In this document: positions 1 to 7,873 of the stretch, piece by piece | Numbering within the stretch: the first letter of the stretch is position 1 | Layout of the letters: every line of letters starts with the position of its first letter | Assembly: GCA_016196035.1 (NCBI GenBank) | Contig: JACPYM010000084.1 | Coordinates: forward strand, 1-59,477 | Length of the DNA: 59,477 bases | Reading direction: 5' to 3' | DNA from: Acidobacteriota bacterium | GTDB taxonomy: Bacteria; Acidobacteriota; Blastocatellia; RBC074 | Translations under genes and position numbers: made by a program | The notes under the pieces: model-generated | Databases searched by the model: none | The model's input: only the letters and a program-made list of their open reading frames with translations | Told to the model about the DNA's origin: nothing

Positions 1-644
1 AAGCGCAACGCTCCGCTGGCGAGCTGATGCGCAGGCGTCGCCACGCCTTTGACGGCGGCGGGCGAGCCGAAAAAGCCGTTGTACTTGCGGCGGCTTTCGC
101 TGACAACAAACGCTTTTAGATCGTCGCGCCAACCCGCGCTCTGCCCGCCCAAGCCGCCCGGCCACATCGGTTTCAAATCGGGCACGAAGCTGGCGGTGAT
201 CGTCAACGGGCGCACCGTGTCTACGTCAAGCAGGATGATCGTGCCCGCCTCATCAATCGGCGCAAAGAAAGTCGCGCGGATGGTGAAAAGCTGATCGCTG
301 GCGACGAGCGTGGTCGCTTCAGGACGGGCAATCACACGCTGGACGATGGCGGCAAAATCAATCGCGTTATCTTGCCCTTCGACCTGAATGCTTAGCCGCG
401 CGTCGTGAAAGAGTTTGAGCGGAAACACCCAGGCTTCAAAGGCACCGCCCTCATTTGCCAGCAGCCCGGACTTGCGCCCGATGGCGTCGAAATACACGTT
501 GGGCCGCGCCGTGTGCGTGAGCGCAATGGGATTGTCAGGTAGCGCGAATTTGGCGGGCAGCCCCGGTGGTGGCGGCGTTTGTGCGAGCAAGGGCAGCGTC
601 AGTAGGCAGAGGAATAGGAGCATGGAAATTCTTAGTCGGTTCAT
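1..644 (-). CDS. Exported protein, N-terminal part (possible glycosidase), runs off the window
   Basis: The frame is open from an ATG at 644 to the window edge, about 214 residues, with no stop. It starts with a basic tip (MNRLRI), a leucine-rich hydrophobic core and an LAQTPP cleavage region, so an exported protein with a signal peptide is likely. The mature part contains FDAIGRKSGLLANEGGAFEAW and MWPGGLGGQSAGW stretches. From memory these resemble the N-terminal beta-sandwich of acidobacterial amylo-alpha-1,6-glucosidase-like proteins, but the catalytic domain would lie outside the window, so the function is a guess. The short plus-strand reading frames opposite it are shadows. The neighbouring HIT gene lies 29 bases upstream on the same strand. 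Confidence 0.6.
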   Translation of the reverse strand, partial: MNRLRISMLLFLCLLTLPLLAQTPPPPGLPAKFALPDNPIALTHTARPNVYFDAIGRKSGLLANEGGAFEAWVFPLKLFHDARLSIQVEGQDNAIDFAAIVQRVIARPEATTLVASDQLFTIRATFFAPIDEAGTIILLDVDTVRPLTITASFVPDLKPMWPGGLGGQSAGWRDDLKAFVVSESRRKYNGFFGSPAAVKGVATPAHQLASGALR

Positions 645-673
645 GACGTTGAATTAGAGCGTGGGCGGCGTGC

Positions 674-1003
674 TTAGCGCAGCGGTTCGCCGTAGTTGAT
701 GTGAAAGTGCAGATGCTTGGAATCCTGATACTGCCCCAGATTGGTCAGCACGCGCGCGCCGCCGTGTTCGGCAACGACCTGCGCAGCAAGCTGTTTGATA
801 GTGGCGATCAACTCCAACAGGATGGCATTGTCACTTTCTTCGAGCGCGATCAGGGAGGAGATATGTTTCTTGGGGATGACAACGAGATGCACCGGCCAGT
901 AGGGGCGCGTATGGTGAAAGGCCAGCACCTTTTCGGTCTCGTGAATCTTCTTGATTGACGTGCGGCCGCTCAAGGCTTCTTCGCAATAAAAGTCTTCAAT
1001 CAT
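674..1003 (-). CDS. HIT family nucleotide-binding hydrolase/transferase
   Basis: A 109-residue protein with the whole HIT fold. The catalytic histidine triad is visible near the C-terminus as HLHFHI (H97, H99, H101), preceded by the family's PYWPVHLVVIPKKHI segment around residues 34-48. HIT enzymes of this size (HINT/HinT branch) hydrolyse nucleoside phosphoramidates or adenylated lysine in the cytoplasm; the actual substrate cannot be read from the sequence. It is oriented with hpnJ and the DUF4058 gene and may be co-transcribed with them, with a 9-base gap to the DUF4058 stop. Length and motif spacing are normal. Confidence 0.9.
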   Translation of the reverse strand: MIEDFYCEEALSGRTSIKKIHETEKVLAFHHTRPYWPVHLVVIPKKHISSLIALEESDNAILLELIATIKQLAAQVVAEHGGARVLTNLGQYQDSKHLHFHINYGEPLR

Positions 1004-1012
1004 CTTGTAGCG

Positions 1013-1753
1013 TCATGCAACCGGCGAGATTTTTAGCCCCCGACAAGTGTGTTCGTAGGTATCGTTCAATTCAACCGGCAAACACCAATTGCCGCGCAAC
1101 CACAGCGGTAAGGTCGGTAGCGGGTGCCCTACGCTCAGCGATTCCTGCCAGATGTCCAGACAGGGTTGTTTGTCGCGCTCAACGACACGATAAGCCGAAG
1201 CGTAGAAATGAGAGGGCGCGACTGGTTCAGCGGTAGTGCGCAATCTCCCCATTAGCTCATCGTGCAAATTCGCGCGCCGTTCGGTCACGATGTCCACGAC
1301 GACCAAACCGATACCCTGCCGCAAATAGGTCTCGCACTTCGAGACAAAGGCTTGACGGTGTTCGGCGCGATCTTTGTTGGCTGGGCTGACCAACTCAATT
1401 GCCCCAATCAAAGTCGGCCCTCCGGATGTTTCAAAAATGTTTACCTCAATTGTGTCTGTGACAGGTGCGAAGGGAACAGTTTTAGCCGGTTGTGGCGGCG
1501 TCCAAATGCGTTGCGGAACAGCCGAAACACCTCCTTGAACGGTCTGAAGGTGTAGTAGTGACGCTGTCGTAGCTGGTGCTTCGAGCGTGGCAACATCAAT
1601 TTCAATGCCGAATTGAACGTTTGGTTCGGCAAACCAGCCTTCCGGCAGATGCTGGTTTAAGTCTAATGCAATGTGCGTCGCCCAAGCATTGTGGAATGAA
1701 TGCCAGTGACGGTGTCCTTTCAACGGCGGATGAAAATGATCAAGCAATGCCAT
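1013..1753 (-). CDS. DUF4058 family protein
   Basis: A 246-residue soluble protein that opens with MALLDHFHPPL and continues RHWHSFHNAWATHIALDLN. From memory this opening is characteristic of DUF4058 proteins, common in cyanobacteria, planctomycetes and acidobacteria. A conserved VEIDVATLE-like segment and a later VSPANKDR segment resemble PD-(D/E)XK nuclease-like folds (relatives of Uma2), but no function is established. I chose the ATG at 1753, which has a G-rich ribosome-binding stretch 6 bases upstream, over the GTG at 1774. It sits 20 bases behind the hpnJ stop codon and is probably co-transcribed with hpnJ. Confidence 0.75.
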   Translation of the reverse strand: MALLDHFHPPLKGHRHWHSFHNAWATHIALDLNQHLPEGWFAEPNVQFGIEIDVATLEAPATTASLLHLQTVQGGVSAVPQRIWTPPQPAKTVPFAPVTDTIEVNIFETSGGPTLIGAIELVSPANKDRAEHRQAFVSKCETYLRQGIGLVVVDIVTERRANLHDELMGRLRTTAEPVAPSHFYASAYRVVERDKQPCLDIWQESLSVGHPLPTLPLWLRGNWCLPVELNDTYEHTCRGLKISPVA

Positions 1754-1773
1754 CGTTGCCCCCCAAGGTTTCA

Positions 1774-3228
1774 CTACACTTGCCCAGCTTCCACCAGCTT
1801 CCGCCGTCGCGCCCGCGTCTGCAAAAACTCTTTCGCTTCCTTGTAGAGCCGCTTGCGTTCGCTGCTCTTGAACATCGCGTTTTTAACGATGCGGTAAATC
1901 GGTTTGGCGCGGAAGTAGTATTCGTCATAAAAGCGATGCACGGCCTCCAGCATCTCCGCGCTCGACAGGTGCGGGAAGTTGGCCATCGGCAGTTGCTGGC
2001 CCAGTTCATCCGACATGTGATCGTGATTGAGCAGCACGCCGTTGGCTTTGAACCATTCGTACATTTCGGTGCCCGGATAAGCGTGCGCGACCGAGACCTG
2101 TAAAGTTTCGGCGTCCATCTCTTTGGCGTAGGCGATGGTTTCCTTGATCGTCTCGCGCGTTTCGCCGGGCAGGCCGATGATGAAATCGGCGTGCACCTTG
2201 ATGCCCGCGCGTTTGCAATCCTTGACGAATTGCAGCGAGCGTTTGGCCGAAAGACCTTTCTTGATGTTCTTGAGGATCTGTTCATTGCCCGACTCGAAGC
2301 CGACGATGAACAGGCGGCAACCGGCGTCGCGCATCGTGCGCAGCGTCTCGTAATCCAAATGCGCGCGCGAAGTGGATGACCATTGGAATTTGAGCGGCTT
2401 GAACGCCTCGGACATTTCGATCATCCGCTTCGGATTGAAGGTGAAGGTATCGTCGTCAAAGAAAATTTCCTGCAAGCCTTCGGGTTTGAAGGCGTCGAGC
2501 GCCCATTCGACTTCGTTGCGCACGTCGGCGACTGAACGCTGTCGCCAGCGGTGATCGTCAAAGGTCTGCGGCCACAGACAGAACGTACATAGCGCCGGAC
2601 AGCCGCGCGTTGAATAAAACGCGACATAGGGATTGAGCAGGAAGGGCACGTTGTATTTCCTAATGTCCATATCGCGTTTGTAAATCTGGGTCGCCCACGG
2701 CAGCTTGTCCAAATCGGTCACCAACGGTTCGGGCAGCGTCGAAACCAGTTTGTCGTCTTTGAGGAAATGCACGCCGGGAATCTTGTCGAGCGACTCGCCG
2801 CTGGCGTAGCGCAGGACGGTGTAATCGAACTCTTTGTGCGTGACAAAATCAATTACTGACGAAGTCCGCAAAGCTTGTTCGGGATGCGTCGTGACGGGCG
2901 GGCCGACGAAGGCGATGCGGATGCCGGGGTTCAATTCCTTGATGTGCTCAGCCAGCCGCACGTCGTTTTTGAAGCCTACGTGCGAGGTGAAGAGCACGAG
3001 GAACTCGTAGTCCTTGGCGATCTCCGCAGTCTCTGTAGGGCTGACGTGGTGCGGCGGCGCATCCAGCAGGCGCGATTCGCCGCCCGCATCGCGGATCAAC
3101 GCGGCAGGATAGGCCAGCCAAACCGGATACCAGTAACTTTCGATCTCGCGCGTCGCGGGCCAGCGCGAACTGGCGCCGCCATCGAACTTTTCAAACGACG
3201 GTGGATTCAGCAATAGGGTCTTTAACAA
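1774..3228 (-). CDS. hpnJ: Hopanoid biosynthesis-associated radical SAM protein HpnJ
   Basis: A 484-residue B12-binding/radical SAM protein. The N-terminus MLKTLLLNPPSFEKFDGGAS is the HpnJ signature. Residues around 60-170 form the cobalamin-type Rossmann region, and the iron-sulfur site appears as RGCPALCTFC (CxxxCxxC). Known HpnJ makes the cyclitol ether head group of bacteriohopanetetrol, so it acts late in hopanoid side-chain assembly at the membrane. The start is probably the TTG at 3228, with AGGAGA six bases upstream, because no ATG fits the conserved N-terminus. It is separated from the hpnCDE-shc genes by the efflux genes. No other hopanoid side-chain gene (hpnH, hpnG, hpnO) is seen here. 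Confidence 0.88.
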   Translation of the reverse strand: MLKTLLLNPPSFEKFDGGASSRWPATREIESYWYPVWLAYPAALIRDAGGESRLLDAPPHHVSPTETAEIAKDYEFLVLFTSHVGFKNDVRLAEHIKELNPGIRIAFVGPPVTTHPEQALRTSSVIDFVTHKEFDYTVLRYASGESLDKIPGVHFLKDDKLVSTLPEPLVTDLDKLPWATQIYKRDMDIRKYNVPFLLNPYVAFYSTRGCPALCTFCLWPQTFDDHRWRQRSVADVRNEVEWALDAFKPEGLQEIFFDDDTFTFNPKRMIEMSEAFKPLKFQWSSTSRAHLDYETLRTMRDAGCRLFIVGFESGNEQILKNIKKGLSAKRSLQFVKDCKRAGIKVHADFIIGLPGETRETIKETIAYAKEMDAETLQVSVAHAYPGTEMYEWFKANGVLLNHDHMSDELGQQLPMANFPHLSSAEMLEAVHRFYDEYYFRAKPIYRIVKNAMFKSSERKRLYKEAKEFLQTRARRRKLVEAGQV

Positions 3229-3251
3229 AACGGGTCTCCTTCTCGGTAATT

Positions 3252-3397
3252 TCCCTGGGAGCGCAGGCATCCTTGCCTGCTTTAGAAGAAGTGGCGAAGC
3301 CTTCCTTTTTCTTTAACACGGCTAAAGGCGAAAGAAGGTAAAAGGAGCGCTGCGCGGCCTTTTCTACAGCAGGCAAGGATGCCTGCGCCCTCAGGGA
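3252..3397. repeat. Inverted repeat element (GCAGGCATCCTTGCCTGC arms); rest of a 389-base gap
   Basis: Two arms, near 3254-3288 and 3361-3396, are imperfect reverse complements around a core reading GCAGGCA(a/t)CCTTGCCTGC; each core is itself a short palindrome. The stretch between arms has no convincing gene. Downstream, 3429-3563 reads on the minus strand as about 38 codons (FWRYQGQTKTGDKLILFNN and onward) between two stops with no start; it could be the eroded tail of a lost gene, but I cannot name it. This whole gap lies upstream of the hpnJ start and downstream of the permease stop. Confidence 0.6.
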
Positions 3398-3617
3398 TGT
3401 TTGCTCGTAATTTCAATGCCTCGAAAGACTATCGGCTGGCTGGGGTTTTCGCAAGCTGCGGTTCGCTGCTGTAATCCAGCGTGACCAAGCCGAGGACGTT
3501 GTTGAAGAGGATCAGCTTGTCGCCTGTTTTCGTCTGTCCTTGATAGCGCCAAAACCGCTTTTAGGTCAGGGTGAAGCCTGGCAATTGGGTGTTAATTGGG
3601 CCAAGCACCCTATCAGC

Positions 3618-4856
3618 TTACTCATACCTCAGCGCTTCCACCGGGTCTAGCCGCGACGCCCGCACCGCCGGATAAATCCCAAACAGCAAGCCCGTCGCCG
3701 CCGCCACGCCGAACGACAACGCAATCGAAGCCCACGTCACCACCGTGCTCCATTCGGCATACGCCGCTACCACGCGCGAGGCGATGAAGCCGAACAATAC
3801 GCCGGTCACGCCGCCGATCAGGCTGATGGTCAGGGCTTCGATCAAAAATTGTTGCCAGATGTCGCGCCGCCGCGCGCCCAGCGCCCGCCGCACGCCGATC
3901 TCGCGCGTCCGTTCAAGGATGTTGGCGAGCATGATGTTCATGATGCCGATGCCGCCGACGAGCAGCGAGATGCTGGCGATGGCGCTCATCACGATGTTGA
4001 AGATGCGTTGCGTGCGCTGGTTCTGCTCCAGCAATTCGCGTGGCACGATCAATGAATAATCGTTCTCTTTGCCGTGCGTGTTGACCAGCACCTGGCTAAT
4101 GAGCAAGGCGGCGGGTTTGATGGCGTCGGTCTTTTGCAGCGTCAGCACGACTTCGTCCAGTTCGGATTCAAAGCGTTTCGGCTCGAATTTTTTGAGCGCG
4201 GTGGCGAGCGGGATGTAAATGTCGTTGCTGAAGTCTTGCAGTTTGACGCCCTCGAATTCGTCTTTGCCGAGGTTGTTGTCGGCTAGCACGCCGGTGACGG
4301 TGAACCAGAGCTTGTCAATTTTGAGTTGCTGACCGATGGGCGATTGCCAGCCGAACAGCTTCTGGCGCACGCGCGAGCCGATGACGCAAAACTGTTCATA
4401 GTCTTTCTCATCCGGCTCGGCGATAAAGCTGCCTTCGGCCAAGTCGTATTTTGCCGCGCGAAAGTAGCTCGGCGTGACGCCGATGACGTTGGAATCGTCG
4501 CTCTTGCCTTTGAACGAGAAAATCTGAAAGGTCTTGACGCGTTTGCGCGCCGACCACGATTCGATGTCGGGCGTGACGGCGTTGACCGCCTGCACGTCGC
4601 GCAAGGCCAGGCCGAGCGAGTTCTCGCGCACTTTCTTCAAGTCTTCCTCGCGCGCCTCGCGTTCGCGGATGATGACGTTGCGCAGGCCCATCGTGTCTAT
4701 CAGCGCCAGGCTTTCTTTCTCTGCGCCCGCACCAATCGAGAGCATCGCGATCACCGCACCGACGCCGAAGATCATGCCGAGCATGGTCAGAAAGGTGCGC
4801 AGTTTGTGCGCGTAAAGATTGCTGATGGCGAGTTGGATTTCGGTGAAATAGCGCAT
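3618..4856 (-). CDS. MacB/FtsX-type ABC transporter permease
   Basis: A 412-residue permease with the MacB layout. One transmembrane segment lies near residues 20-45 (FLTMLGMIFGVGAVIAML). A periplasmic MacB_PCD domain covers roughly 46-270, and the FtsX domain with three transmembrane helices covers about 285-400. The conserved ERTREIGVRRALGARRRDI loop and the terminal RLDPVEALRYE are visible. Such permeases work by mechanotransmission to extract or export lipids, peptides or toxins with an ATPase of the LolD/MacB type and a periplasmic adaptor. It is the last gene of a four-gene minus-strand run after three adaptors. No ATP-binding gene is adjacent, so the ATPase must come from elsewhere. 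Confidence 0.92.
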   Translation of the reverse strand: MRYFTEIQLAISNLYAHKLRTFLTMLGMIFGVGAVIAMLSIGAGAEKESLALIDTMGLRNVIIREREAREEDLKKVRENSLGLALRDVQAVNAVTPDIESWSARKRVKTFQIFSFKGKSDDSNVIGVTPSYFRAAKYDLAEGSFIAEPDEKDYEQFCVIGSRVRQKLFGWQSPIGQQLKIDKLWFTVTGVLADNNLGKDEFEGVKLQDFSNDIYIPLATALKKFEPKRFESELDEVVLTLQKTDAIKPAALLISQVLVNTHGKENDYSLIVPRELLEQNQRTQRIFNIVMSAIASISLLVGGIGIMNIMLANILERTREIGVRRALGARRRDIWQQFLIEALTISLIGGVTGVLFGFIASRVVAAYAEWSTVVTWASIALSFGVAAATGLLFGIYPAVRASRLDPVEALRYE

Positions 4857-4869
4857 CAGAGTTCAGAAG

Positions 4870-4959
4870 TTTGCCACAGAGGCACAGAGGCACAGAGATG
4901 AAGAGCGGCGAAAACCTGCTCTCGATTTTTCTCTGTGTCTTTGTGCCTCTGTGGCAAAC
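4870..4959. repeat. Inverted repeat of the GCCACAGAGGCAC family
   Basis: The left arm reads TTTGCCACAGAGGCACAGAG and the right arm CTTTGTGCCTCTGTGGCAAA, giving a long stem around a 40-base loop. It lies between the permease start and the preceding adaptor stop. Related copies occur at 19891-20021 and 56711-56803. Confidence 0.85.
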
Positions 4960-4974
4960 GAGTCCGTAGCTTGG

Positions 4975-6264
4975 TCATTTTTGATTTGTCGTGTTCTTGT
5001 CTTTCTCGCCGTCGCGCTTTACGTCGGGCGGATTGAGCGCGAGCACTTGCCCCGCCCGTAAGCCTTCGGTCACGACGACTTGGGCGAGGTCGCCCTGGCC
5101 AAGTTTGACCGGGACGGGGTCGAACTGGCCCGCCGCTTTTTGCACAAAGGCGACGAAGCCGGAATCTTTGCTGACGACGGCGCTGCGCGGGATGACGGTG
5201 ACGTTTTTCAATTCGCCGGCGTGCACACGGGCGTCGAGTTTGACGCCGGGTTTCATTACGTCTTGTTCGGTTTTCTCCAGCGTCACGACGGTCTCGAAAT
5301 ACTTGACGGGCGAGCCGCGATCAACCGGGCGGGCGACCTTGTCAATCGCTTTGACCTTGCCGCTGAAGCTGCGGCCTGGAAAGGGATCGAGCGTGAACGT
5401 GACCGGCTGTTCAATCTTCAATTCGCCCGCGTCCCGTTCCAGCACATAAACCTTGGCTTCCATCTTTTCAGGATTGACCAGTTGAAACAGCGTCATGCCG
5501 ATCCAGACGACCTTGCCCGGCATCAACGCGTTGCCGCCGAAAAAGTAGCCGGAGTTGGGATAGACGACGATGCCGGCGGCGGGCGCGAGCAGCTTCAACG
5601 AGCCGAGCGCCTTCTCGACGCGGCCCATCAGGTTGTTGGCCTGTTGCCGTTCGAGCAACAGGATGGCTTCATCCAGCGAATAGACTTTGTCTTTGAGTTG
5701 CAGCCGCGCGTCGGCAAAGACGATTTTCTTTTCGGCATAGGCTTGGTTGATCTGGCCTTCGATGATGTCGCGGCGCGTGTAAATCTGTTCGTCCTGCGGC
5801 AGGAATTCGTTGATCTTGCGCAATTCGAGTTCAGCCAATTTGCGGTCTTTACCGATGTCGGTTTTTTCGGTTTGATTGGCGAGGCCGCCCTTGGTCATCT
5901 TTTGCTGCGCCATTTCCAGCCCGGCGCGCTGCTCCTGCTTTTGCAAATCCAACTCGGCGGGATCGAATTCAACCAGCACGTCGCCTTTGTTGACGTAGCG
6001 GCCATCGGCGACGACCGAGGCGATGCGCAAGCGATTCACCGGCACCGGCGGAACGGCGATGGCGCTGGATTGCGCCGCCTGCAATTCGCCTTTGGCCGCG
6101 ATCAGCAAGCTGAAATCGCGCGGTTGAATGGTCATCGTCAGCGGCGACAATTCATTCAACGCCGGTTGCCAGGCGTGGCGCGCGGCACGCAAGCCCACGC
6201 CGAATGCCCCGCACAGCAGACCCAGCAAAACCAGATTGCGCAAACGTCGTCGCCAGAGTTTCAT
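4975..6264 (-). CDS. HlyD/MacA-type periplasmic adaptor, third in the series
   Basis: A 429-residue membrane-fusion protein. A basic N-terminus (MKLWRRRLRN) leads into a transmembrane or signal segment (LVLLGLLCGAFGVGL). Then come half a lipoyl domain (residues ~45-95, ADGRYVNKGDVLVEFDP), a coiled-coil hairpin (about 95-200), the second lipoyl half and beta-barrel domains, ending in a Lys/Asp-rich tail. I placed the start at the ATG at 6264; an upstream in-frame extension would translate into a repeat element and lacks a signal sequence. It would link an inner-membrane permease to the outer-membrane channel. It follows two further adaptors in the same direction. Confidence 0.85.
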   Translation of the reverse strand: MKLWRRRLRNLVLLGLLCGAFGVGLRAARHAWQPALNELSPLTMTIQPRDFSLLIAAKGELQAAQSSAIAVPPVPVNRLRIASVVADGRYVNKGDVLVEFDPAELDLQKQEQRAGLEMAQQKMTKGGLANQTEKTDIGKDRKLAELELRKINEFLPQDEQIYTRRDIIEGQINQAYAEKKIVFADARLQLKDKVYSLDEAILLLERQQANNLMGRVEKALGSLKLLAPAAGIVVYPNSGYFFGGNALMPGKVVWIGMTLFQLVNPEKMEAKVYVLERDAGELKIEQPVTFTLDPFPGRSFSGKVKAIDKVARPVDRGSPVKYFETVVTLEKTEQDVMKPGVKLDARVHAGELKNVTVIPRSAVVSKDSGFVAFVQKAAGQFDPVPVKLGQGDLAQVVVTEGLRAGQVLALNPPDVKRDGEKDKNTTNQK

Positions 6265-6301
6265 ACGAATTACGGTTGTTGAGGTGAATGCATGCGCCGC
6301 G

Positions 6302-6484
6302 GCCAACGCCCTGAAAGGGCGAGATTCAATAGCCGGGGACAACGCCCCGGGAGGACGCGCATGATTTCCCGACCCTGAAAGGGTCGCATCAGAATTCAAA
6401 TGTAGCCCTTTCAGGGCTTGAAAAATCTCTACGCTTTCCGTGGGCGATGCCCACGGCTATTGAATTCCGCCCTTTCAGGGCTTT
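6302..6484. repeat. Dispersed CCCTGAAAGGGC repeat cluster
   Basis: Several short palindromes of the type GCCCTGAAAGGGC / GCCCTTTCAGGGC alternate with GAATTCAATAGCC and GGGCGATGCCC words. Together they form a compound element between two adaptor genes. The same vocabulary recurs at 32551-32737 and 43637-43817. No gene is seen in it. Confidence 0.85.
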
Positions 6485-6503
6485 CAAACCGCACCAATCA
6501 GGC

Positions 6504-7760
6504 TCATTTTACCTTCGCATAATCGCTCGCCACACGGTCGCCCGCATTCAGCCCTTCCAGAATCACAACGTCCGTCGCATTCGCCTCGCCCAGCTTGACG
6601 GTCTGATCGCGCCAGCCGTTTGGTGTGCGGACTTTGACCTGCGCGCCAGTGTCGGTTGTCTTGACGGCTTTGAGTGGGACGAACAAACAATTCGCCAAAG
6701 CACCAGTTTCGATTTTGGTTTTGATGCCCATCGCCGGGCGCATCAGGTTGGTGTCGAGTTGGTCGAGTTCGATCTCGACGTAAAGAATTTTGTTCTGAAT
6801 GTCCCAGGCTTTTTGCCGCACCAGCGTGTCCATCTTTTTGACCTTGCCGGTGTAGGCCTTGCCGGGGAAGGCGTCAATCGTGATTTCGGCGCGCTGGTCG
6901 AGTTTGATCTTGCCGATGTCCACCTCGGGGACGAAAGCTTCGGCACGAATCGTGTTGAGATCGGGGATGTCAATGATGGGCTGGCCTGACCAGACGTTTT
7001 CGCCGATCTGAAACTTGTCGCCGTTCCATTTGGTTTTGTAAACGACCACGCCGTCGCGATCGGCTTTGGCCTGGAAGTTGGCGCGGCCCTGATTGATCTG
7101 GGCGACTTTGTTTTCGGCGCGCGCCTTGCGGCTGGCAATGATGTTTTGCACGGCATCGCTGGATTTCTTGTGCCACTCCAGACGCTCTTGCAAGGCTTCG
7201 ACTTCGCGGCGGGCTTGTTCAACCGCGAGTTGATCGAGTTCGATGTTGCGCGAGGCTTCGATGTCGGAACTGACGCGCTGTTTGAGTTTGAGCTTTTCGA
7301 AATTGTTTTCGGCTTCGGCCAGCTTGGCCGTGAGTTCCTGGCGTTCGAGCGAAATCTGCGCGGTCGTCTTTTCCAGTTCTTTGCTGGCTTGGTCGAGTTC
7401 GTTTTGAAAGCGCATTAAATCTTCGTTGATGCGTTGCGCGTCGAACATCAACAGCGGCTCGCCCTTTTTCACGTTGCGGCCTTCGGGGATGATGCTGACC
7501 AGTTGGAATTGCCAGTAATTGCTGAACGCTGGTGGGCCGCCAAAGCTTTGCACCGAGGTCGCGCGCAATGTGCCCGTCGTTTCGACGCGGAAGGAAAGTG
7601 TGCCGGGCGTGACTGTGATGGTCTCGGCTTCCGCGACAGGTTTGGCGAGACCGGCGGCGGCGAGCCAAGTGGTGGATTTGGGCGAACGGGCGAAGAGCAA
7701 CGCGGCGGTCAGCAAGGCAATGATGCTGACGACGATGGTAAGGCGACGGATTGATTTCAT
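6504..7760 (-). CDS. HlyD/MacA-type periplasmic adaptor, second in the series
   Basis: A 418-residue adaptor. A signal or anchor segment (LTIVVSIIALLTAALLF) covers residues 7-24, followed by a lipoyl half around residues 85-105 (PEGRNVKKGEPLLMFD), a long Glu/Gln-rich coiled coil to about residue 215, the returning lipoyl half, and beta-barrel and membrane-proximal domains. It lacks the outer-membrane channel and energy parts, which must come from partners. The gene is separated by about 110 bases, mostly repeat, from the preceding adaptor, and by the CCCTGAAAGGGC cluster from the next. Divergence among the three adaptors suggests different roles rather than recent duplication. Confidence 0.85.
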   Translation of the reverse strand: MKSIRRLTIVVSIIALLTAALLFARSPKSTTWLAAAGLAKPVAEAETITVTPGTLSFRVETTGTLRATSVQSFGGPPAFSNYWQFQLVSIIPEGRNVKKGEPLLMFDAQRINEDLMRFQNELDQASKELEKTTAQISLERQELTAKLAEAENNFEKLKLKQRVSSDIEASRNIELDQLAVEQARREVEALQERLEWHKKSSDAVQNIIASRKARAENKVAQINQGRANFQAKADRDGVVVYKTKWNGDKFQIGENVWSGQPIIDIPDLNTIRAEAFVPEVDIGKIKLDQRAEITIDAFPGKAYTGKVKKMDTLVRQKAWDIQNKILYVEIELDQLDTNLMRPAMGIKTKIETGALANCLFVPLKAVKTTDTGAQVKVRTPNGWRDQTVKLGEANATDVVILEGLNAGDRVASDYAKVK

Positions 7761-7780
7761 AAAAAACTCTCCGCGAGAAA

Positions 7781-7869
7781 GTCCGGCAAGCTGCCAGCTT
7801 GCCGGATACTTGGCCGTAAAACCCAGTGTTCGTCAGCCGCGATGCCGACAAGCTGGCAGCTTGTCGGAC
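7781..7869. repeat. Inverted repeat with GTCCGGCAAGCTGCCAGCTT arms
   Basis: Left arm 7781-7806 and right arm 7844-7869 are near reverse complements (GTCCGGCAAGCTGCCAGCTTG against CAAGCTGGCAGCTTGTCGGAC). The arms' inner AAGCTGCCAGCTT is itself palindromic. The element ends about five bases before the stop codon of the upstream adaptor gene. Confidence 0.85.
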
Positions 7870-7873
7870 AACT

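Noticed and set aside
3429-3563. Short minus-strand tail (FWRYQGQTKTGDKLILFNN...) as a gene
   Set aside because: Only 38 codons between two stops, no start, no family recognised; noted as a possible remnant only.
5080-6282. 400-codon plus-strand frame opposite the third adaptor
   Set aside because: Shadow of the minus-strand adaptor; the adaptor has a signal segment, coiled coil and lipoyl motifs.
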